Positions 44,315 to 56,114 of a DNA stretch of 64,000 bases are shown here, one piece after another. This DNA comes from Aphis gossypii. Its lineage: Eukaryota > Arthropoda > Insecta > Hemiptera > Aphididae. The position numbers were made by a program, and so were the translations under genes. Numbering within the stretch: the stretch's first letter is position 1; each line of letters starts with the position of its first letter. The stretch lies in assembly GCF_020184175.1 (NCBI RefSeq), contig NW_026083058.1, forward strand, positions 1-64,000, given 5' to 3'. The notes under the pieces were generated by a model. That model worked only from the letters and a program-made list of their open reading frames with translations. It searched no databases and was not told the origin of the DNA.

Positions 44315-44522
44315 TGTAAGGTTACTAATATGTTGTCTTTCATGGCAACATATTTTATAATATTTTATATTGTATGTTACGGACTGTTATCATCCGTTAA
44401 CAGTCAGTTGCCAGTAACGGTTCATGCCGCGAAGGTCTCTCAATTATATGTTATGATAATAAATATACAAGTGTTAATAATAAAAGTCTATCGTATTATT
44501 TATTGTTATATTATATATTACA
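44315..44522 (+). repeat. Right LTR of recent Gypsy element
   Basis: 208 bp; differs from the left LTR at one position. Followed by CTAG, the copy of the 4-bp target duplication. Confidence 0.95.
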
Positions 44523-44680
44523 CTAGGCTGACAAATCATCTTCGTTCAGAATCGTTTTTCGTATACAATGATAATTATCATTGGATTCAAATTTAACCCT
44601 CCTATAATGTATAATAGTGATGCACATGGTACCTAATGTACAGCAGAGCGGTACCCACTTGCCCGCTTTTTTTTTAGTTA
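44523..44680 (-). repeat. Family A repeat, part 2 of inverted split copy
   Basis: Reverse complement matches 36150-36304 (GTGGGTACCGCTCTGCTGTA, TTAAATTTGAATCCAATGATAA, GACAAATCATCTTCG inverted). It joins 38851 when the Gypsy element and one CTAG are removed. Confidence 0.85.
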
Positions 44681-44765
44681 AATACATATAAATATAGAAA
44701 AGATAGTAAAAACAAAACATTTTTCAAGTCAGGTAAAAATATATAAAAAAAACAAAATTGTACTC

Positions 44766-44947
44766 CAAACAAATGCCCGTTCAGCAGAACCATTTGCAAC
44801 AGGAATTGTTAAGTTTAATCGAATTGCAATTAAAATATTAGGAAATACATCTTTTATTTTTGTTTCCTCAAACCATTCTAATATTTTATGCACATTTGAA
44901 GCATCAAATGGTGGTTTACTGAGATCCGAATACTCTCTAAATTGAAC
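44766..44947 (-). pseudogene. hAT transposase C-terminal fragment
   Basis: Minus-strand translation gives FREYSDLSKPPFDASNVHKI, then FPNILIAIRLNLTIPVANGS followed by AERAF, the hAT dimerisation region (P-N-x-x-I-A-x-R-x-x-L-T-x-P-V ... AERxF) common in ZMYM1-type hAT transposases. No other domain is nearby. It is probably part of the element whose 5' terminus is at 45588. Confidence 0.75.
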
Positions 44948-45488
44948 AAATTAAAAAATATGAAATAAAAAAATTCGTATATCCCGTACAGATAATTAAA
45001 TGTTGATGTGTCTAATATCTATGAGCTAATGCGTACTCTAAACTCTTGTCATTTGATAGAATAAGAAGTACACTCATAAGACGTAGGTACCAATAATCAC
45101 GATTCAAAATAATAATACAATAAGTATTATTATTAGTTATCATGCATTATTCTGTCAGACACAATAATCACTATAGTGGCATTTCCCACACGCGCTACAG
45201 GGCTCAACAATCTATAAATAGATTATATACAATAAAAACTCGAATAATAAATTATTAACAAAACTATTGATATATAAACCTAACCTATCGCTAATCAAAC
45301 TCAACCATCGAGAATAGAAATACACACTGTAATATCTGTAATTTCTTTATTCTGTGGTTATAGTGAAATACTGTATATTCCACAAAAACGTCAAAAACAT
45401 ACTTAATTTTTAATATTATACGATATAACTTTTTTTTAATACCTAATTTAATTTTTTGTGACAATGATATTTAGAATTCTTAATTTTT

Positions 45489-45588
45489 GTCCGGGGGGCC
45501 CCCATAACATGGGGGGCCCTATAACATTGTGGGCCCTGGGGACGCGACCCCTCTGCCCCCCCTCAGTCCCCGGGCCTGGCCCCACTGA
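45489..45588 (-). repeat. GC-rich terminus of a hAT element
   Basis: On the minus strand the sequence begins CAGTGGGGCCAGGCCCGGGG and continues with G-rich and GGGCCC words, typical of hAT ends that start CAGTG/CAGGG. The transposase tail at 44766-44947 has the same orientation. The other terminus was not located. Confidence 0.55.
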
Positions 45589-47660
45589 AGGTGATCACGG
45601 CACTGGTCAATGGTCATAATACTACTTATCAAATACATATAAAGACCAGAAGTTAAAAGTAATAAATTCAATATCGTTCGAACCCAAGATAATAATAGTG
45701 ATAATCATTGTAGTATTGTACCTACTCACTACTGGGATATACAAATCCTGATAGCTAGATAGAGAACTTAGTTATTAAGGTGCATGTACCTTAATAACCA
45801 TGTACCTTTTATGTATTAAAAATGTAATTATTATTAATTTAACTATCTAATTAAGAAACTAAAAATAGATAGTTGTGGAGAAATAAAAAAATTGAATATC
45901 TTTAAAAGTAACTTATATTTCAACCCAAGGAAAGTAATAAGCAATGTAGTAGTTACAAAAGCTATGTACTTGCCCTAAAAACTGTCCAATTCCCGAGTTT
46001 CAGAAACATCGTACAAAAATTAATCATTTTCAAAAATACAACTTTACTTTTAAATGTTTAAACGATAGGTAAATAAGAACGTTCGCTGTGGATGAAGGAC
46101 TTAGTATTTTAACAGAAGCAACCTGCAAATGGTATTGTGACTGAAATTTTAACCTCTGTACTTGACTATTTTATATTTTTATGCAGTTATATGTTTATTT
46201 TTTTATGCATACATAATAACTTAATTTATGACAAGTCTCAAAACTTTGATTGCCACTACCAAAAAAAAAAAATAAAACTACAACAGGTAAAATTATTCTC
46301 AATGCAATTATTTAAAATTTTGGTAATTTAGATATAAATTTCAAGGAGTAAAATTGTCCCGCGCAAAACAGTTTTTACTATGTAACGCGTGTGTAAGGCG
46401 GACAACACCAAATGCGGGTATAGAGTCCTCTAAATGGACTTAATGGGAAATCATTAATCAACTAAAAATAAACGTTATATGTTATAACAATATGTCCGTT
46501 GGCCTACAAGGTCATGAATTCTATGTAAAAACTTTTAATTATAAATTTGATACTTATATATATAATATATTATACTGAATGTTATCGTCTATAATAATAG
46601 AATTTAATCTAGAAGATTAAAAATATTATTTATACAAGTTATAACTTTATAATCAAATATATTTATAGTTTCTACAATGAATAATGATATTATATAATAT
46701 GTTATATGCAGCGGATGCAGCTACTCATCAGTCATCGACAATATAAAATTAAGCTACTAATTCAAATAGTATAATATTATATTTAATAATATAAGCAGTC
46801 TAACAGAAATATAATATGACTAATAACTACAATGAGTAATAAGTATCGACAAAAGGGTTAAATAAATTCGAATTTTAAACGATATGTGAGACGCCATCTA
46901 CTGATTCTGAACCATCAATAGACTTCGTTAAAAATATGGTATTTACAATACTGGCATTTAATAATTCTACAAAAGATGGCACTTACTAAAGACGTCATAT
47001 AAAAGCATTAAACATATATCAATAAATTAACACCTCCTAGGCTGAAACTGAAATCCAACAAATTCAAAAGAAACAAAATTGAATTAAACATAAATTAAAC
47101 ACTAAAGAAATAACATGAAAAAATATCAAACATCAACAAACTTAACAAACAAAAACAATTAAAATATAATTCTCACATGAACAGTCCAATACAACTAAAC
47201 ATAAAATAGACGATAATCAAATTCACTTCTTGTAGAGTGTAAGTATAATATTTCAATAATATTTGCACTTTGAGTAAATCATCATTAATAATTTTTGGAA
47301 GCCGCAAATCAATGGCGGCTAATATAAATGAATACAACAAAGTAATTAAAAACTACGCACGACTACCCGATACGCGTCCTACGGGAAACAGTCACCTGGC
47401 GTGTTGGTACGCCGTTTTCGTTTTCCCAACAAGCTATGAGTCCTTTTTAAATATATACGTCTGATGGGAAATTTTCTTGGCTTTCCACGTATGTAGGTTA
47501 AGTTCTTCGACTCTTCCGGGAACTCGACGAGGTTATCAATTGAACATATCGGCCCTCCTTTAAAGCCACTGGCGACTCCACGGGGAACACCTGGCGATTT
47601 ACTGTGCTATAAAAATTAGCAACATAGCTGCGCTATCTTGTGTTTTATAACGGTGAAGTA
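45589..47660. other. AT-rich region without recognised gene
   Basis: No coding feature. The interval 47340-47650 is GC-richer and could be part of an LTR or SINE-like element (no paired copy in the window). Short ORFs here lack domains. Confidence 0.5.
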
Positions 47661-47662
47661 AC

Positions 47663-48459
47663 TTAGAAATGGCAATATAAATGTTTGGCGCCTGGAATTA
47701 AACATAATGCAGCAACACATACAAGGTTTCTTATCACTATTCGTCTGAAAACAGTCACCAAGCTTTGGTCACCCAACTTCACACACGTCATAATTTCATT
47801 AATATTAGTTTGGGGATCTACTAAATGTTGAGGTGTGATTTCAAGCTGAACGTTGTTCTCAACACCACTGATTTCAGGACTAATTATTGTTGTATTATCC
47901 ATACATGACGATTGATCTCTGACAATTGAAGCAGTATCTAAGTCCATTAATTTTTCATTTTCTTCTAAATTAAATTTAAAAAAAGTAATTGTTGTTACTA
48001 ATTATTTATATAATACGATATAATAACTAAAATTTAAAAAAACACTGGACAAGATTCAAAGACATGGCGTGTTAGGCAATGCTAACCTAATTTGTTTCAC
48101 TCGGCTTGACGCTTGTGTTATTTTATTTTTTAAATAAATAATTATTTTCAACAAATAAATTAGCCTCGAAATTATGATCTAAAAATTGTTTTGATTTTAC
48201 AACATGATGAAATTGCAGTATAGTAATGATTCAATACTATTTAATGAATAATATTCTGCTCTTAATAATCAGTAATAGTTTAATTAATTAATTAATTACC
48301 TTGTTGGCACACTTTTTTTTGTACAAAAAATGATTTAATATCAGCACATCGTTTTTTTTTGGTTACTTTTCCAACAGGAATTTAAATGCCGCTGCCAGTT
48401 GACATCATTTAAAGTGAGTTTTCTTTTGCCACAACTACATTTTACAGATGAGTTATCCA
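47663..48459 (-). pseudogene. N-terminal exons of a TTF/zinc-finger hAT-type gene
   Basis: Exon 1 starts with ATG at 48459 on the minus strand (MDNSSVKCSCGKRKLTLNDV, then a histidine/cysteine pair in NWQRHLNSC), followed in another frame by Lys-rich sequence and FVQKK, ending at a GTAATT donor near 48300. Exon 2 follows the acceptor AATTTAG and spans about 47970-47663 (MDLDTASIVRDQSSCMD, acidic and Ser/Thr-rich). I recognise the first exon as the N-terminal zinc region of TTF/ZMYM1-like transposase genes of insects; the catalytic exons are missing. The frame change in exon 1 suggests a pseudogene. Confidence 0.55.
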
Positions 48460-48460
48460 T

Positions 48461-49204
48461 TTTTAATAAAATAAATATGAGTATCACTGCACCAGAAATT
48501 TAAATGAAAATAATAAAATAAAGTACGAAATTGCAAAGCAATATATTGTGTTTAATTCAGTTGACACGTCCTGTAATAACACAAAATAAAATGCTAATGG
48601 GTAATGACTATTGGGTAGCGAACTAAGAACTTACGTACTAATGTACATATCGACTATCGTAGAAAAAATGTTTTTAATAAAGCAATCATGAATTGCTATT
48701 TGGTATTTCCAATGTGTTACGGGTTTGTGTATTATACTATTATCTTATTTCGTATCTTAAACTATAACTGTTTACTATTGGTTCTATAAATAATTTCTAT
48801 GTATTGAATGTCCGATTCCGATGTGTCACACAGTTCTATTTATTATTTTTATATTCAATAAAGGTCCACGGAATGCCCGCATACACTTTATTACACTAAT
48901 ATTTAATTTGTCGATGCATAAACTGCCGAACAGTTTTTACAAAAATTGCGTTGCCATAAATTCTATCGTAGCATACGTCTATGCTACTACCACATTTTCC
49001 TTTTAACTATCTAATATCAAGTATTTACCATATTTCCATATTATATTTCTTTCAATGCATGCAATTAATTTAATTATTTACCTAAATAAAATGACCACAT
49101 ACAATATGTTTTGCCAAGAGGTACCCACCCTTTTGATAAATTTCTCGGGGCTAAGCAATTGCATTAGATAAATGTCGTTCACCACGCCACTGTACACAAT
49201 TAGT
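48461..49204. other. Spacer between hAT gene start and Polinton fragment
   Basis: AT-rich. A short open frame at 48821-49006 has no recognised domain. Confidence 0.45.
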
Positions 49205-50258
49205 GTATTATGATGATCCAAATGAATTAGTTGTTAGATTGAATTTTTTAACATCGTCTCAAAATGCTGGTAAGGTAATACTGGTGTAAATAATGAAATC
49301 ATATCTATTATAGAAGAATTACGTGAGAGGAATATTATAGTTTAATGTCTACATTAGAGGGTTTAGCTAATGAGCAACATCGACCTGCAAGAAAAGTATT
49401 TCCAAGACGTAGTATAATAACACGATTTAAAGATGACCTTTGGCAAGCTGATTTAATGGATATGCAATCTCATTCTAAACAAAATCTTGGTTTTAAGTTT
49501 ATTTTAGTTGTTATAGATACATACACGAAATATGTATGGGTAGAATAATTGAAAAATAAAACAGGAAAATAATGTACAAAAGGTATGTTTAATATATTAA
49601 AACAAGCTAATCCAAAATCATTACAAACAGATAATGGTACAGAATTTTTTAATAATCAATTTCAACAGTTAATGAAAAAAAATAAAATTAGACATTATAG
49701 TACGTATAGCGTTATCAAGTGTTCAATTGGAGAACGTGTTATACAAACTCTAAAAAATAATATATACAAACATTTTACTGCAACAGGTACATGGAATTAG
49801 TATAACAAAAAATCAAAAATTATTTATAATTATAATCATACAAAAATAGATCAATTAAATGTACACCATATGAAGCTAGAATAAATAAAAGTAAAATCAA
49901 ATCAAATATACAAACAAATAAAACATTATATAAACCAAAATTTAAAATTAATGATAAAGTAAGAATATCAAAATATAAGCATATATTTAGTAAAGGATAT
50001 ACACCGAATTGGACAACAGAAATTTTCACAGTTTCAAAAGTTTTACATACAGAACCAATAACTTATCAGCTAAAGGATGGATCAAACAATATAATTCTAG
50101 GTGGTTTTTATGAGCAAGAAATTAAATTGACCGATTTTCCGAACACATTTCTAATTGAACGTATTATAAAAAAAGTTAAAGATAAAATGCTTGTTAAATG
50201 GATGGGTTTTGATTCCATTCATAATTCATGGATATTATCGAAAGATATTATTAAATAA
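49205..50258 (+). pseudogene. Polinton retroviral-type integrase with chromodomain
   Basis: An N-terminal segment near 49205 (YDDPNELVVRLNFLTSSQN) precedes a frame change; the frame 49345-49800 holds DLWQADLMDMQ (first Asp), LQTDNGTEFFNNQF (second Asp) and a SIGERVIQTLK block with the catalytic Glu. Stops lie at 49546 and 49570, and the frame changes near 49800. The last segment (about 49820-50258) contains KINDKVRISKYKHIF and a chromodomain (MLVKWMGFDSIHNSWI) that may guide targeting. Three or more lesions make it non-functional. Confidence 0.85.
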
Positions 50259-50436
50259 AATTTTTTTATATATTTTACCTTTTTATAAAAAATAAAAAAA
50301 ACAGAATTAAATTAAATTATTTTAGTTATTCATATAATGTTTTCCTTTCACTTTGAACGACACCTACTGATGATAATAATTTAAATTTAGAAATACTTAA
50401 TATCGATTTTCTTAAACATAGTGAATATTAGAATAA

Positions 50437-53400
50437 TTATTTTTTTAATTTATAATGTTCGTATGCTAGTGAATTAATCCCATCGTTTGTTATAAAAAGT
50501 TTATCATCGTTACCACTTAGTACAAGCTTATTCATTGTTTTAGAATGAACAACATGTTTATTCGATTGAATAAAATTCATGTTTCTACAAGTTTGTTTAT
50601 TATCAAGAGAGATATGGTTTATGTACGCATTTAATACTTCTATATAATTTTTAAAATACATATGTTGATTAATTACATATTTTTTTACACCTTTAGCTTT
50701 TTTAACCTCATCGTTGTTTTCAGTCTTGTAAGCGTATAATTTCGGTCTTAATGAAACAAATTCTTTTAAAATTTTTCCTCCCATTTCATCTTTAAAATAA
50801 CCAAGTTGATTTTTATGATTTTCGCTAAAACAATAATGATCTTTTGGATAGTTTGTTGTATCAAAATACGGAAATAAATCATATGTAATATCATCAAAAA
50901 AATTAAATGTTCGAATATTATATATCAAAGAATCTGTATCCGAGTACAATAATCGTATTTTATTATTATATTTATTTTTCATTACATTATAATGAAAATC
51001 ATACATAAATGTTTTCGAGACATCTAAAATTGCAGACCCTACATAAATTGCTTTATCGAATTTGATAGTTTCCTTATGTTGGTGAATAGCCATAAGATTT
51101 TCAGAGTATATAGTTCTATCTTTAAAAGTATTTTTCATCATCAATTTATTTGCTTGTTTATCTGATGTAACCAGTTTTAAAGAAACTCTAGTTCGAACAT
51201 TCTCCATACATATTAATTACCAAAAACGCTATTAATTAATAACTATCTTTTTCAAATCTGTTTTTAGCTTCTCTCCTCATTCTCGTACATAGTTCAATAT
51301 ATGAGGCCATCCATTTACTCTGTGAAAATTTGATTGCTCGATGAATTTTTACTAATTTAAGACCATTAGCAATTGCTTGTTTTAAATTTTTATAGTGTAA
51401 TATATAATTTTTTTTGATGATAAAGTAGTTAATAATTTTTTAACTTTTGAATTCGGAGGACATTCGTTTAAAGGTAAAAACGGGAAATCATTATGTTTTT
51501 CATGTAAATATTCAGGATAATCAATATCAACTTCTAATATATATCCGACTTTTGAATCATCAGGAATTTTAGTAACATCTATGTTCAAGTCATCAACCCA
51601 TTCGAAATCTTTGAAAGGTAGCTCAGTTAACATCGACTTTCCATATAAATTTACACAATCAAGATATATAATCCATGAAATTGATTTATTAGGATTATAG
51701 TTCAAACCTTTAATGTTTGGTATGTTTGCTTTAGCATATCTTTTAACTGATTGACAGATACCCCCTCTGATTGAGGATTCAAAATATAAAAGCATGTTAT
51801 AATCAGTCAATTTTTCTAATTTAACCTTAGTATATTTAAGCATACAATCGAAAGCAAATCCTGGAGCAGTCATATAATGAACAGGATCTAGACTAAGACT
51901 AGATAATCATAAATCTCTAAAATTTTCGAACACATCCGTTAGTATGGTGACATCAGTTTTCAAATAAAGATCACTATACTCACCCAAAGTTTTAATATTA
52001 AATACTTTCCAAATTTTTTTAGCATGAGAATAATCATTATTATTAATTTCTTAATTTTTTAAAGAGTTATAAAATGCAGATTTTGAAGGTAATCGAGTTT
52101 CGTTTAATTTACTCCAACTATCAATATACTCATAAGGGAAAACCCCTTTTCGTGTGACTAAATTAAATGTTTTATTAGAGAATAATTTTAAAGTTTCTTT
52201 AAACCTTGATTTATCTTCAAGTAAATTTTTTGCAAGCTCGCTTAATGAGGAGGCCATAAAACGGAATGTATCAACGAATTTTATACTAAATCTCGGAGCA
52301 ACATCTTTACTAAAAGATAAAAATTTTTCTACAGAATTTGGAATAACATGTATATTCTTATGATCAAAACCAAGTTCTCGAATTATAAAGTGACTATCGT
52401 ATGATAAGTTATGAAAAAAAATTGGAACAAATGATGGGTTGGTTATTTCAAAATTACATTTAAAACAAATACATTGTCTATATTTACCAGTAATATGACA
52501 GTGATCTCTAACTTTATATAATTCATTTTCTTCAAAAGATAATAAACATATTTTACAAACCTTTGCTATTTGAAATTCTTTTTCCTCCTTTTCAGTCAAC
52601 GTAATCATTGGTACATTAATTTGATAAATATCATTTATTTTTTTTGAAATATCAATCATATTTTCCATAAACTTTTTTGCCGCATCAATACCTCTATAAA
52701 TTATTATGTTTGTTGGAATTTTAAACTGTTGCATTAACTTTTCTGTGATAATATTATAGTCAACTTTTACATAAAATGCATAGCTCATAATTTCATGTAA
52801 ATGTGTGATATAAGTTTTACTAGTTTTAGTGAATTCATTTGTCTGTTTAGGTTTTAAAATACATTCAAAGTCAGCATAAATAACAAATGGTATTCTAGAA
52901 GTTTTTTTATAACTTTTAAAAAATATGAATTTATTTTCTTTTCCTTCTTCAAACATTATCGGTCTTCCTAATTTATTCTTATTACACATTTTTTTATGTT
53001 CAGTTAATCCTGTTTCACCCCAAAGTTTACTTGTACATGGTTTATTTCCAAAAGTTGTAAAACACCTCTTGCAAATAATTAATTTAGAACAATTTTTAGT
53101 TTTCTGACTTCTAATAAATCTTGAAAAATCTTTAATATAACAATAATGCGATGTTTTATGATTATTGACAAAAAATAGATCAAAATGATTTTTTTCTTCT
53201 TTATTATTTATAAATAGAGGGAAAATAGTACCTTTATTATTTAAACTATAAACATTAACTGAAACATTATTTAAACGTTCAAATTTTTTAATTTGATTTA
53301 TTGGTGTTGGGAAATCAATACATTTAAAATCTAACCCACTCTTTTTTTCAAGAAAATCAAAATATTTTTGGTTAAATCGTGATTTATTAGAACGCTTATC

Positions 53401-53949
53401 ATATTTGGTTAGTATAGAATATTTAAAACAGTATTTATCTTTATTTTTAACGTTTATAATAGCCTTTTTTTCTCGTATAAATTTAGGTAAATCTAAATAT
53501 ACACCTCCTTTTAATGGATTTACTAAATTGATTCTCAACTGTAACCCATCTATTGAAACAAGTGTCCATCCTGAACCTTTAGCAATAAATTCAGATTCTT
53601 CAGCTAATATTTTATCAAACTTTATGTTTAACAAACTTGCGAAATCGGATGAATTACATGCTAAAACATTCGAAGTTTTAAAAGCCACATCTTGTTTATC
53701 ATGTGTTATAGGACGTGTGTAAGTAGCGTCAACGTGTAAATTAAATTTGATCGACGTTTTAATACACGATTGTTTTAACTTTAAAATTAACCCATGTAAA
53801 GTATAGTTAAAAAATAATTTGTAATCTATATAATTTTCACAGTTCTTAATTATGAAAGTTTTTGAACCTTTTCTAAATCTTTCTATTTCAATAAGTCCAC
53901 TTCTAATCGTGTTCATACGCTGTTTTTTTGTTATTATATTTCTGCTCAT
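50437..53949 (-). pseudogene. Polinton protein-primed DNA polymerase B, broken
   Basis: From ATG 53949 one frame runs to about 51430, interrupted only by TAA at 52051-52053 and a TGA near 51906. It includes a long N-terminal domain, exonuclease motifs FVIYADFECILK (DxE) and FFHNLSYDSHFI (NxxxYD), a Cys/His cluster (CKICLLSFEEN, RDHCHITGKYR), and motif A DCVNLYGKSML. Frameshifts follow near 51425 and 51215. The segment 51207-50437 has the motif C box LLYSDTDSLIYN and ends with EHYKLKK. The combined length, about 1170 codons, fits Polinton polymerases. The enzyme replicates the element DNA. Confidence 0.88.
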
Positions 53950-54105
53950 AATGAGACTGAAATAATAAAAAACACATAATATTTATAAATAAATGTATGT
54001 TTTATTGTTTCACATTGGTTTTACATTTTAAAATACAAAAAAATAATAATATTAATAACATTTTTAAATTAACAATAAGTACTTAGTTTTTAAAAAAAAA
54101 TCATT

Positions 54106-54476
54106 TTAGATTCAAACAAAAAGATTCTGTTAATAAATTTAGATCTTCCAATAATATACAATAATCGCTATGCAGATGATAAGCTAACGTCTGTTTTCGA
54201 AATCTAACATAATCATACAAATTATAATATTTATTAACAAGTAATATTTCATTTCTCAAATTTATTATATTTTCTTTTAAGATTTTTATTTTTTTTTATA
54301 TCTTGTAAAAGTGTTTTAGCTAAGTATTTTTCATATCTTAATATTTTAATTTTTCTTTTGATTAAAATTATGGTTTTTCTTTGTTCATGTTTACTTTGTA
54401 CTTCCTTCTCATCATTATCATCGATTTCTTCATCCAATCGATGAATTTCAATTATGATATGGCAAAGTAAATCCAT
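54106..54476 (-). pseudogene. Small Polinton-associated ORF, unknown, frameshifted
   Basis: ATG 54476 opens a 75-residue frame (MDLLCHIIIEIHRLDEEIDD, Lys-rich, helical). Near 54270 a second frame takes over with NEILLVNKYYNLYDYVRFRK and ends at about 54106. If joined, the product would have about 125 residues. The position just upstream of the polymerase, on the same strand and in the same AT-rich style, suggests it belongs to the element. No function is recognised. Confidence 0.45.
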
Positions 54477-54479
54477 TTT

Positions 54480-55740
54480 CTAAAAAAAAAACATTTTTTT
54501 TTTTTTTGTTTTGGAAAAGCTATTGTGAACAAACTAATACTTCTATACTAAAAAAACTATCAATTCTAATTCTTCTATCAAAGATTGGATATATATGATT
54601 TGAGGAGATTCCATTTTTTAAAAAAAAAAATCTGAAATTATAGGTACCTAAATATTTATTCGTTTATTTTTTTTTAAATATAAAAAAAGTAAGGTAAAAA
54701 CTATATCTCATTTACACCACATCAAAAAAAAAATGAATTTTTTAAATAATTTTTACTACTTTTCAAGTTTATAATTCACACCAAATAAAATTTTAAAAAG
54801 GGGCATTATCTAATCTGTACCTACTAAAATTATAATTTGTAACATTGTTCACCTTATTAAAATTATAATTATAATAAAATGTATGTATAGGTAATTAAAA
54901 ACTATGTACATCAAAATAAGTAAATTTTTGTTTAGTAATAATTCATAAAACATATAAAATCAATCATAATTTAATTATAAATAAATGTATAAGTAAAACA
55001 AACACTATGTATATTAAATAAGTAAATTCTTGTTATTATAACAATTTAATTCTGTAAGAAACGAGAAAAAGCTAGTACCTAACTATTTTTGTTTATATAA
55101 TATATACCACAGAATATATTCCGTGTATATACCGCACATTTACTACAACTAAGCTGATAATAATAAAATAATAATAACTTTAATTAAGTGTATAAGACGT
55201 AACAACACAAAATATTGTTTATGATGTATCTGTGTATACGAGTATGTGGTTTGGAAAAAAATATTAAAATATTAATTTTTTTTTTAAAAATGTGAAGATA
55301 TAAAATTATACATATTATTATTATTATAAATGATTAATTAGAAAAACATACTTATAAATGTTGTACTACACACTAATCTTTTCGTACTATTCAAAATGTC
55401 TCGTACTATACTCAATTTTAGGGTTGGTACAAATTACATATTTCATTTCGTTTTCTGACGTGGCGTAAAAAAATACTAAAATTAATTTATTTATATAACG
55501 CAAATACATGTTATATTTTTGATAAAAATTACATATGTATTTAAATGTACCTATTTGTGGTGCAAATTATACAAAATACCATTTCCTAAACCATTATTAA
55601 ATGTAATCATTTTTATAGTGGAAAATTATAATACCTAGTTAAATTAGATTTTTTATAGTCTAAAATCGCCACCTCTTAAAAGAGAATACGGTACATTGAT
55701 CGGTAGAATTAAAATATCCGTCTCCGGTAACACATTGTAT
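54480..55740. other. AT-rich stretch without recognised gene
   Basis: Homopolymer-rich; no open frame of note. It may hold the degraded remainder of the Polinton or plain intergenic DNA. Confidence 0.5.
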
Positions 55741-55938
55741 TAGATTCTATTTTTTCGACTATGAGAGGAACGTACCTTGCCAAATTTCATATAACCTTTC
55801 AAATCTGTCATTGTAATGTAGAAATTAATTACATTCTATTGGGTACAAATCACACTTGCAATGCGGAAATTAAATAGATTCTACTTTTTTCGATTATGAG
55901 AGGAACGTACCTTGACAAATTTTATATAACCTTTTAAA
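55741..55938 (+). repeat. 63-bp direct repeat upstream of promoter
   Basis: TAGATTCTATTTTTTCGACTATGAGAGGAACGTACC-type sequence at 55741-55803 recurs at 55875-55938 with about six differences, spacing 134 nt. Both copies contain GAGAGGAACGTACCTTG and TATATAACCTTT. They lie 75-270 bp upstream of a TATA box. Confidence 0.85.
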
Positions 55939-56011
55939 TATTATTCTAGTTAGTGTTTTAGCTGAATTGATTATTTTAGACTTAAGAGGAGGATGAGTAG
56001 AAGTGGTTACA

Positions 56012-56045
56012 TATATAAGAGACTCATCGATACACTATATTCAGT
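56012..56045 (+). promoter_or_regulatory. TATA box plus arthropod initiator
   Basis: TATATAAG begins at 56012 and TCAGT at 56041, 29 nt apart, the usual spacing for a TATA box and the arthropod Inr. The first ATG downstream is at 56115. Confidence 0.6.
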
Positions 56046-56114
56046 ATACTTCAACAGATTTTACAATCTAGACTTTTTTAATAAAATTATTTTAATTTTT
56101 TAAATAAAAAAAAA

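Larger units (their letters stand above)
38852..44522 (+). mobile_element. Recent Gypsy LTR retrotransposon, both LTRs present
   Basis: A 5671-bp element with two 208-bp LTRs that differ at one visible position, flanked by CTAG (38848-38851 and 44523-44526). The primer-binding site starts directly after the left LTR. Gag with a SAP-like domain and a CCHC knuckle is followed by a long pol frame with RT, RNase H and integrase. No env is visible. Despite the near-identical LTRs, gag and pol contain frameshifts and stops. Confidence 0.95.
49205..54476. mobile_element. Polinton/Maverick fragment
   Basis: A plus-strand integrase with chromodomain (49205-50258) converges on a minus-strand protein-primed DNA polymerase B (50437-53949), with a small minus-strand ORF pair upstream of the polymerase (54106-54476). 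This gene content and convergent arrangement match Maverick/Polinton elements, related to adintoviruses. Capsid, ATPase and protease genes and terminal inverted repeats are not visible, so this is a fragment about one third of the usual 15-20 kb. Confidence 0.85.

Noticed and set aside
49205..54476. Free adintovirus-like virus genome
   Set aside because: No capsid or packaging gene is present and both genes are broken, so an old integrated fragment is more likely.
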